A DNA stretch of 64,000 nucleotides from Galaxea fascicularis (taxonomy: Eukaryota > Cnidaria > Anthozoa > Scleractinia > Euphylliidae), in the NCBI GenBank assembly GCA_948470475.1, contig OX419347.1, positions 3,325,572 to 3,389,571 of the forward strand, written 5' to 3'. A program made the translations under genes and the position numbers. Each line of letters begins with the position of its first letter. The first letter of the stretch is position 1. The notes below the pieces were generated by a model that was not told the DNA's origin, did no database searches, and saw only the letters and a list, made by a program, of their open reading frames with translations. Positions 56,701-64,000 of this stretch are shown here, piece by piece.

Positions 56701-59700
56701 TATCTTGTATTCTGCGAAATGCAGCTGAGTATGCAACCTGGCCATGGTGGTTGGGCCGTCTTCTGTTTTTGAGGAAATTAATGGATGAATATGTCAGCGA
56801 GTTTCAATTGTCTGAGGACACTCCATCAGTCCAAATGGACACCGCTGGTGTGTTAGTCCATGATCGCCTGCCGAATGCCAGCAGTGACATGGGTGAAATA
56901 TTTCAAAACAAGCTAACTCGTTTGATGTCGGTTTTAAAGTTTGCAATGCAAGCGGTGAACTGTTCTCACAGCAAGGTTAGCAAGCTTGCCATAGCTGTGT
57001 TAATGTACTGTAGCTCTTTGGCTTCGCATTCAGGGCCGGCATCGAAGCACGTCTCGAAGGTTATTTCTAAACTTAAACCGGCCCAACGCAGTGCTCTTCA
57101 GCGCCAAATTCATTCATTGCCTAGATCGAATACAGCACCCGTCGGTAACCAGGAACGACCGGGTATCGAATCGCAAATTAGCCACGATACACCATCGATT
57201 GCCAGTAATCGGGACTCGGCGATCGGCAGTCTATCATCAGTGGCTTCGGACGACGAAACAGACAATATATCGGAGGCAGAACTTCAGGCCATTGTAGATC
57301 CTTTCGAAAGGCGTCACTCCATGTTGCTGTCACCTTGTTTTTCACCCAGCGAGGAGCTCAATCTCGACTGGTCGAGATCAATTGAAGAATCACCGCGAAT
57401 GCCTCCCGTGAGGGTAACTGTAGGAAAGAAATGCCAGGAGATCATCGAGCAGGAAGAAGCTGAAGCTGTTGCCAAGGCAATGGCTGTCTCCTCGTTTCAT
57501 TCTCCCCCTTCCAAGATAGAGAGCTTGGACACTGGGAATGAGATGTTGATTGTTTTTACCCAACCTGAGGTGAGTGTTTTTGCCCAATCACTGATTAGTG
57601 AGTAAGAAAAATTACAGCCTAAGTCAAGGTCTGTAAACCGAGGAAAACATTCTTCTCTCGTCTGCTTTGTAGTCATTAGAAACGGCAGTAAACTCGAAAC
57701 ATCTGTACTTGGAAGGTGTCCATTGGAAGAAAGGAGAGCTCTTGGGGACTGGGGCCTACTCCTCTTGTTACGCAGTGAGAGATCTGCTCAATGGCTCACT
57801 TATGGCAGTCAAACAGGTATTGAAGGACAACTTGTCACTCAATTACACTGAACGTTACTTGATGCAACACTTAGGTAACGCTTGAAAAATTCGTTGTAAC
57901 GTTGCGAGAATCACTGCCAAGTTAGAATGGACTCTTACTTTTGGCAGAGATTGCGACCACAAAAAGTTGCAAGGCGTGTTCTTTGCAGGGTATTTTTCAC
58001 CACGCAGTTTCGCGTGACAAGGAAATTTCAAGACAAGGAATAAGTAATGATCCAGTGAAACAAAGCTTGAACAGTTTTAGTGGTTACTTCACAGGGCGTT
58101 TTCTGTTATTTTAAGGTCGCATTCAGAGGTCGTCATCATCATCATCAACATCACCATCATCATCATCATCATCGTCCTTATCACTTTATTTAAGTCTCAA
58201 ATCAGTGCATGGTGTTGTTTTGAAGGTCTCTTTCTGTCGTAACTCGACCGAGGAACAGGAAAAAGTGACCAAGACCATCGAGGATGAAATCTCGCTGCTT
58301 GGCAGGCTACAGCATCCACATCTCATCACGTGTTTGGGTGCCACAAAACACAACGGACATTTTAATATCTTTTTGGAGTGGATGCCAGGTGAGGGTTTTT
58401 GCTTCTGACAAGTGACTTCTTCTCTAATAGAAAAGGTCAAGCTATCACATTTACTTAAAGTGTATATGACAGACTTTTTTTATTTGCTCGATTAAATCTC
58501 CTCTGAATGTACTGATATGTATAGCAAAGAAAAATTTTCGATAGCGATTTCCCTTCCCCGTGTTTTGATGTACCAAAAACGTCAAATTTCACTTCCGGTG
58601 GGGTACAAAACCGCGAGACCAAAAACAGGAGACTGGGAACGATTGTGACGTCGTTTCAGGACTTCAAGCTTCGCAAAAAATAGATTTCTCAGTCATTTCT
58701 TATTGTGAGCTAATCAATTTGCTAAGAAATGGTACAATAGTGCGTTGTTTATAAGAAAATAAGAAAATGTCGGAGAAATCTGTTTTTCGCAAAGCTTGAA
58801 GGCCTGAAATGACGTCACAATTTTTCCCAGTCTCCTGTTGTCGGTCTCGCGGCTTTGTACCCCACCGGAAGTGAAATTCGACGCTTTTGGTACATCAAAA
58901 CACGGGGAAGGAAAATCGCTATCGAAAATTGTTTTTTGCTATACTTATCAGTACATTGGGGAGATTTAATCGAGCAAATAAAAACAAAAATCTGTCATAT
59001 ACACTTTAAAAGTTAGCCATTTACCGACCTCTTTTGTTGTTGTTGTTACTTTTTTAAACATGTGAATGTAATCAACAAGATTTTTTTTGGTTTCTTTCCC
59101 ATTAAGGTGGTTCCATCACAACATTGCTCGGGAAATATGGAGCTTTTGATGAGAAAATCGTTATTGGTTACACCAGGCAGATTTTTCAAGGCGTGGCGTA
59201 TCTTCATCAGAATCAAGTGATTCACAGAGATATCAAAGGTGATATATAAACACTATTTGCTTTAACTTGCATACGTATTGTTCGTTCTGTCGTTGTGACA
59301 ATGCAATGATGAATTTCCCTGTAGGGTGGGGTGCGTACGTTTAGGACTATACTGTCTCTTTCCTATTCCGGTTTAGGAATTACAGATTGCTTGAAATACG
59401 GTACGTGTACTCACTCCTCTCCCCCGTTAAATAAGATCACATCCTGAGATCGGATTGAAGTAAGACCAGCGCGCAGAATAGTCTGGACCGAGTGTCTGAA
59501 CCTGTACTTTCGGTGCCACGTGATAGGCTTGGCGGAGCGCGCATGATTTTCCCGCCAAAATCAGTCTGTCAGTCATTCATTAATTCGTTCGTTCACTCAT
59601 TCATTCAATCGTTCATTCATTTTATTGTTGTACAGGAGCTAATATCTTGGTGGACTCCACGGGACAGAACATTCGCATCGCGGATTTCGGCGCAGCAGCA

Positions 59701-61480
59701 CGGCTGGCCACACAGATCACTGGTGCGGGTGAATTTCAAGGGCAGTTGCTGGGAACAATTGCCTTCATGGCTCCAGAAGTGAGTGTGATTCAGTGTCGTT
59801 CTAAAAAAAATGGCAGTTAATGTGCGTGATTTCAACTAAATAACGCATGGGAAAAAAGCAAACCGTGAGAAAGTTGTGCATTTCAAGACATTCTTCGTTT
59901 GGAAGAGTCCTAATCGAGAGTGGTTAATTAATCATTATGTTGTGGTTCAACTTTATCCTTAGTTTAAATTTTTTCTCTCTTTGTATCTGGCTATGGTAAT
60001 GTATGATCATATATGATAATTAGTTTAAAACTAAGGGAGAAAAACCAAGGATAAAATTGAACAACAACATATCCACCGCTCACGCCCGAAATAAAAAACG
60101 CGCCATACCTTTTTCACAGGCAGGTTATAGGAAAGGTTACTTGACACTTGTATGTTTTGGTAAATATAATTTACCTGTAACTATGGTCTTAACAACTTTA
60201 AGGAGGCAGGTTGTTTTGAGAGTTGCAACTGTGAATTATCATAGCAACGTATTTCAGCTGAGGTTTCGAACATTAGGAAAGAAATTTACTTTGTGTTGCT
60301 TAACAGGTTTTGCGTGGGGAGAGCTATGGTCGAAGTTGTGATGTCTGGAGTGTGGGGTGTGTTATTATTGAAATGGCCACTGGAAAACCGCCATGGAATG
60401 CTCATGAACACTCCAATCATTTGGCGCTTATCTTCAAGGTCAGTTCTGTTCAGTATTACTAATTACGGAGAGTTCGTTTGACTTTTAAAGAATCACCAAG
60501 AAGTACTGGTGATCCTTCTCGTATTTCTCAGGGGGGGGAGGGGGGGGGGCTAGTGCCTTTTGTAGGTTTGTCTGTTTATTTGTCTAGCTGTTTATCTGTC
60601 TGTCTGTCTGTCTGTGTAGCTTCGCTCTGACGAAGGGCTAAGGTTCGAAAGTTAAGCTTTTTAATCCCTTTCCGGTTTTTGTGGAATTTTCCACAGCGGT
60701 TGGAAAATCGCCGCGTTCGCTGGTTCAACACTCAGGACTGTATTCTTTCTGGTACTTTATTCACACTTCACGGACACATTTGTTCAATCTGGTAACAAGT
60801 TCCATTCACGATCCTTTCAACGTCAAATTTACACGTACAACATTTCTCTACTTATCTACTTTACTGGTAAAAGCGGAAGTTTACACCCTGTTACGTACAT
60901 TCTTAATTTCCCAATTATTTAATTTTGTACATTACAAGTCTATTGTTCATTTAGTTACATTTCCGATTCCTGCAAGACTTTCACTTTAACCTAGATTAAT
61001 CCAATTACATAACTGTCACACGTCGTATTCAGGACACGAAATGTCCCACCATCGTTCACATCACAGGATGTTCCCACCCATTTCGTCCTAAATTAACGTT
61101 TGTTTCAATGTTACAATTAATCTTTAATTAGTTCCATACATTACTTAATTATGCAAGCTAATGTTCCACAACACCGGTGGCCAGTTTTCGTTGTCAACTC
61201 AGTTAATCAAACAAACGGTGTATCACCACCACGGTTTCTTTGGAAACAAACCCCTTTACTCATTCGTCATTTTGTCTGTCTGTCCGTCCGTCTGCCTGTC
61301 TGTTGGTTAATTTTTCGCTGTACTCGTTGTTAGATTGCTTGTGCCGAGTCTCCTCCTGAAATTCCAGAAAATCTGAATCCAGCGCTGCGAGACGTGCTGC
61401 TGAGGTGCCTGGAAGAGAAACAAGAGGAACGACCATCAGCCATGGACTTGCTAAGACACCCATTATTCACACAAATGTAG
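46718..61480 (+). CDS. MAP3K1: MAP3K1 (MEKK1) orthologue: SWIM, RING, TOG-like region and protein kinase
   Basis: Sixteen exons join in frame: 46937-47039, 49092-49166, 49703-49945, 50340-50453, 51243-51510, 51695-51782, 52124-52247, 52875-53078, 55526-55647, 56573-57569, 57673-57816, 58226-58388, 59107-59238, 59636-59778, 60307-60438 and 61334-61480. They encode about 1065 aa. Exon 1 (ATG at 46718) is uncertain, because its donor phase is unresolved. The SWIM finger reads [10 protein letters not shown] after [11 protein letters not shown]. The RING finger has CPICLLEM...C...H-x2-H-C...CPLC. The helical TOG-like region starts at [18 protein letters not shown]. The kinase has [12 protein letters not shown] (Lys), E in [22 protein letters not shown] and HPLFTQM at the end. 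MAP3K1 activates MAP2Ks upstream of JNK/ERK, and its RING has E3 ligase activity. Every catalytic residue is present. It is shorter than the human protein (about 1500 aa), mainly in the linkers. Confidence 0.95.
48304..48450. mobile_element. 147-bp MITE with GGCCCCGGTTGTTCAAAGGC ends
   Basis: The ends GGCCCCGGTTGTTCAAAGGC and GCCTTTGAACAACCGGGGCC are exact inverses. The interior has several ACTATCCACTGGATA-type sub-repeats. The outer tip CCCGGTTGTTC is shared with the elements at 37205 and 39352. Confidence 0.85.
48560..48745 (+). repeat. Dispersed CCTCCCCCAC repeat (copy 2)
   Basis: CATACCTCCCCCACA, then CACCCCTCTGGAATTTC, then TGACCTTCTGTGGGGGTGGG. This is the same order as 44446-44600 but on the opposite strand. 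Confidence 0.6.
50286..50335 (+). repeat. (GAT)n/(TTG)n microsatellite
   Basis: Imperfect GATGATGAT repeats pass into GTTGTTGTTG immediately before the acceptor of the MAP3K1 exon that starts at 50340. Confidence 0.9.
50512..50800. repeat. Dispersed repeat with internal hairpins (copy 2)
   Basis: Collinear with 43563-43860: TCAGTTAGTATGCGCAC, AGGCCATATTATTC...TGTATGGCCC, TGTACTGTAAGTTAC, ATTTATGGCCTGCGC and AACAGGAAAAAA appear in the same order. It is intronic in MAP3K1. Confidence 0.7.
53115..54940. repeat. 1.8-kb inverted repeat carrying a 20-bp minisatellite in both arms
   Basis: The left arm starts GACTGACTGGCTAGCTATGG and runs through flank sequence into about fifteen 20-bp units (GATGTTCGTCATGACATTAT type, 53221-53515). 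The right arm (about 54363-54940) is its inverse, with units AACATCATAATGTCATGACG and the flank ending CCATAGCTGG. A second arm segment (53993-54113, GATAGCATGCACTGCGCGCC) pairs with 54363-54480. The loop is 54114-54362. The left arm is split by a LINE-like insertion. It sits 36 bp beyond a MAP3K1 exon. Confidence 0.9.
53518..53992 (+). mobile_element. LINE 3' tail inserted in the inverted repeat
   Basis: About 475 bp absent from the other arm. It has an end-of-RT-ORF-like start, (TAG)n and (TGG)n tracts at 53708-53778, and a 3' end of repeated TTGAAC hexamers (53958-53992). Terminal short tandem repeats are typical of CR1/L2-type LINE 3' ends. Confidence 0.6.
55310..55425 (-). repeat. Dispersed repeat (ATTGGTTGAGAAAGTG), copy 1
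   Basis: AACCGGCACAAAGCGCGGGAAA...TTTTGGTTTTGCTTCTGATTGG...AGTTTTGTTATCCAGTCATAGAG is collinear with 56355-56480. Confidence 0.6.
56001..56085. repeat. Dispersed repeat (AGAATAGTCTGGACCGAGTG), copy 1
   Basis: It begins AGAATAGTCTGGACCGAGTG and ends TTTTCCCGCCAAAA. A second copy is at 59475-59560, also inside a MAP3K1 intron. Confidence 0.7.
56355..56480 (-). repeat. Dispersed repeat (ATTGGCTGAGAAAGTG), copy 2
   Basis: CAACCGGCGCCAAGCACGGG...TTGGTTTTGCTTCTCATTGG...GTTTTGTCAACCAATCACAGAG. It precedes the large MAP3K1 exon at 56573. Confidence 0.6.
58131..58175 (+). repeat. (CAT)n microsatellite
   Basis: CATCATCATCATCAACATCACCATCATC... in the MAP3K1 intron just before exon 58226-58388. Confidence 0.9.
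58452..59013. mobile_element. 560-bp foldback MITE
   Basis: The ends are ACTTAAAGTGTATATGACAGA and TCTGTCATATACACTTTAAA. The two halves mirror each other through GGTACAAAACCGCGAGACC / GGTCTCGCGGCTTTGTACCC and AGGACTTCAAGCTTCGCAAA / its inverse. The centre is near 58720. It is intronic in MAP3K1. Confidence 0.85.
59475..59560. repeat. Dispersed repeat (AGAATAGTCTGGACCGAGTG), copy 2
   Basis: It shares the first 20 bases, the GGCTTGGCGG core and the final TTTTCCCGCCAAAA with 56001-56085. Confidence 0.7.
60617..60660 (+). ncRNA. Hammerhead-like motif of a possible Penelope-like element remnant
   Basis: CTCTGACGAAGGGCTAAGGTTCGAAAG has the CUGACGA...GAAA arrangement of a hammerhead core, with AGCTT/AAGCT flanks able to pair as an outer stem. 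Penelope-like retroelements are known to carry such ribozymes. Stem II (GGGC/GTTC) is weak and there is an extra A after the core, so activity is doubtful. Confidence 0.25.
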
Positions 61481-61499
61481 CAACAAACCCGAGTCAGAC

Positions 61500-61830
61500 C
61501 CACCTTGTACAGTAGAAAAAAGTTAGAACCATTTGAATGGTCACACTTCAGGTCTTCATCCACAGACTCAAAAGTTAGAACCACCTTGTACGGCATAATA
61601 AACAGCACCACAGGAAAGTACTGCTTAGTAGCTTTCATTCGAATGGTCACACTTTAGGATTTCATCCACAGACTCAAAAGGTAGAACCACATTGTACAGC
61701 ATAATAAACAGCACCACAGGAAAGTACTGCTCAGAAGCATTTTAGGATTTCATACTCAGACTCAAAAGTTACAAACGCCTTGCATAATAACATCAATAAC
61801 CAGCACCATAACGTATTGCTCAAAAGCTTT
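61500..61830 (+). repeat. 106-bp tandem repeat family, block 4 (MAP3K1 3' region)
   Basis: About three monomers begin roughly 20 bp after the MAP3K1 stop. The CACAGACTCAAAAG start recurs at 61561 and 61667, giving a 106-bp period. It probably forms part of the 3' UTR. Confidence 0.85.
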
Positions 61831-62837
61831 CATTATTTTATAATGTATTTTAAGCATTTCTTCCACCGATGGACAAAAACTAGGCGATTTGGACTTTTCA
61901 CCAAGTGTAAATATTTGTAAGAACTGCTGTAGATATAATACGTTTTATCTTAGGTGTAAAACAGTCGTATTGTATAGCTGTATAAAATTTTATTCCACGA
62001 GTATTCATGTTTGTACTACTACAAAGAAGAAATAAGTTCAGTAATAGAGAAATATTTCTCGAATATTTTCCTGGAAATTATTTCCGATTTTACCCGATAT
62101 TTCTACCGAAACACGTAATATCTTGGAACTTGTCTTCCACAACACTACCATATAATCCTTTCTACATGCATTAACGTTTATAAAAGTGGCATTTAACGCA
62201 GTTTCTACACATTCATGTGCAGTTTTATTTCCTTTATAAGGTGTAAAATAAGTGGTTCTTAAGTGTTGTCTGGTTACCTTAGTTTGTATACCATATTACA
62301 GCTTTTTTACGGTAATATTTAGAGAGTTTTCATGGCGAACTAGTTTTGTATAGGTTTTTAACTAATTAAAGAGACTGGACTTTGACTAACTGGTAAATTA
62401 TGGCATCTTTTGTTTTCAACTTTACAATCTTTAAAGTACTGACACAGTCTTGACACAGTTTGCTTACAAAGTTCCAAGCCGTGTAGTTGTACTTTGCACA
62501 ATCTCAAAGACGGGTTTTTTAGTGCCCATTTTTTCATGTATTAGAAATACAAGTGATCAACATAGTTGTGTTCTTATTTATTTATGACAAGTGTTAGTCT
62601 ATATTTGGGTTTTAACTTCTTCATTGTCAGCTTTTGTTCCTTTCTCTCAGGAATGTAACTGGGGGAAACATTTGTTGTTGTTGAATAAATAACTGACTGG
62701 TCATTTCGTGTAGATGATGCCCTCTTCTAAGGGCATTGCCCTTTACATAACTAGTATACCTCATCGCGATTACGAATGTCAGACAAAAACGCGAGAGTTA
62801 GCCGTCAAGGTATTATCTTCAACAAGTTCTATGGTGT
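61831..62837 (+). other. Probable MAP3K1 3' UTR and downstream flank
   Basis: No ORF of substance. ATTAAA occurs near 62365 and AATAAA at 62684-62689, the latter followed by sequence typical of transcript ends. Either could end the MAP3K1 mRNA. Confidence 0.35.
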
Positions 62838-63075
62838 CAGGGGCGGATCCAGGAATTTCTGAAAGGGGGGGTTGTGCACCGAAGTAGCCTTGAACACCAA
62901 TGGTGTGGAAGGCGAGTAACTTGACAAGCAGTCGAATGGTAAAAGTGAAATAACTTCGTAAAAACAATTTTATTCTATTATTATTTTACGAAGAATCAAG
63001 CAAAATAACAACAACAACAAAATTCTCAAAGGGGGGGTTGCAACCCCCTCAACCCCTCCCCTGGATCCGCCTCTG
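62838..63075. mobile_element. MITE with GGATCCAG ends and GGTGT target duplication
   Basis: CAGGGGCGGATCCAGGAATT at the left and CCTGGATCCGCCTCTG at the right are inverse tips of a 238-bp element. It is flanked by GGTGT at 62833-62837 and 63076-63080. An inner TTCGTAAAA...TTTTACGAA pair extends the hairpin. 63081-63930 shows no supported feature. Confidence 0.85.
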
Positions 63076-63933
63076 GGTGTTCAGGTTCCAGCCGAAGACA
63101 GAGACAACAAATCCCGTCAAGCCCCTAAACTCAGCGATTCAAATTCACACCCCAAAATGTAGTGTCAACCTCCCCCCACCCATTTCTTTGCGACCACCTC
63201 TTTCTCACATGCTGTCTTTAAAGGAAGAAGTAAGTGTTAAGGAAATTCACGGCTCTTGATGTTTTATTTCACCTAAGTTATCGACTACGCAAGATTTAAT
63301 TTAATGTAACCAATGCTGTAAAATGAAAAGGTTTCTTGCGACCGCCTTCTTTTCCAACCACGTTGACAGGCCAGTTCTCAACACACTGGGCATATACTAT
63401 CCTTTGCAAGCGATTTTGTTGTGGATCTGATCGCCAACAAATGCAGATGCCTTAAAGAAATGTGACTGAAGTAACTGTATTTATGTGCCGGGAGTAAAAA
63501 TAGCCATGACAACTGCACACTTATTGTTGTCACGCAACACTTGAACACTCTCAACAGCCGGAAGTTTGTGTAAGCAGTCAAAAATACTTCAGGTCCATTT
63601 CGCCTTGCTAGGTTTTTTGGAATCTTAAGTTACAACACCTTCCCTAAAGATTGTAACCGGGACACAAGGGAAAAAGAGTGTTTAATTTCCCTCTGTCCAC
63701 GGATGTGCTAAAAATAGGATCTACGCGATCAACGCTTGACAACCGGAAGTCGGTGTGGCCTGCCACGTCGATAGAATATGCGTATATCTGGGAGCAGCTG
63801 AAACTATTGCAAAACAAAGTCGAACTATGAATATAATCTTGTGTTACAGACAAGATCGTCGTCATTCGTTGTTTGGGCCTGCTGAAAACGTTGATATCCT
63901 ACAGATCGGAGCTTTCAAGACAGAAATATAGTC

Positions 63934-64000
63934 ATGCGAGGTAATCAACGTGAGTCACAGGTGATTTCCGATTTGAGGAGTTCGGAGGAAGACAGCCTTT
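63934..64000 (+). CDS. Possible N-terminus of a gene cut by the right edge
   Basis: The frame from ATG at 63934 (MRGNQRESQVISDLRSSEED) is open to the edge, 22 codons. It follows GC-moderate sequence that could be a 5' UTR. The start context is poor, and the stretch is too short to identify. Confidence 0.25.
   Translation, partial: MRGNQRESQVISDLRSSEEDSL

Overview
This window looks like nuclear DNA from an anthozoan cnidarian, probably a stony coral. The genes have many introns with canonical GT-AG sites. A clear RPL37 gene and a clear MAP3K1 (MEKK1) gene are animal genes. Introns and spacers are packed with tRNA-headed SINEs, foldback MITEs and 3' ends of LINEs. The phylum call is inferred from overall character, because no alignment could be run.

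Layout. 1-7064 (- strand): two tandem Mab-21/cGAS-like nucleotidyltransferase genes. The first runs off the left edge; the second is an 836-codon ORF with a probable extra 3' exon at 3394-3110. 8231-13551 (+): a five-coding-exon gene (529 aa) for an unrecognised protein with a SAM-like N-terminus and a Cys/His-rich C-terminus. 13.6-18 kb: repeats only. 18.1-28.1 kb (- strand): three paralogous small genes, each with one coding exon that encodes a textbook BH3 motif and, in two of the three, a hydrophobic C-terminal tail. Each has its own 5' noncoding exon, and two share a TATA-type promoter. This tandem BH3-only cluster is the most interesting find. 28.5-31.9 kb: repeats.

32.1-38.5 kb: a seven-exon, 211-aa protein with an ISY1-like 'MARN-x-EK' N-terminus (- strand), divergent from RPL37 (+) with 113 bp between the two start codons. 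39.7-46.3 kb (-): a large, mostly disordered, uncharacterised protein in at least four exons. It is divergent from MAP3K1 (+, 46.7-61.5 kb), whose SWIM, RING, TOG-like and kinase exons can all be read. After 61.5 kb come the MAP3K1 3' region, a tandem-repeat block, a small MITE, and possibly the first codons of another gene at the right edge.

Biology. The window holds innate-immune-type nucleotide second-messenger enzymes, a cell-death initiator cluster and a stress-kinase gene (MAP3K1 feeds JNK/ERK pathways). A functional link between them is speculation; only their proximity is seen. The intron of MAP3K1 after 53078 holds a 1.8-kb inverted repeat carrying a 20-bp minisatellite in both arms.
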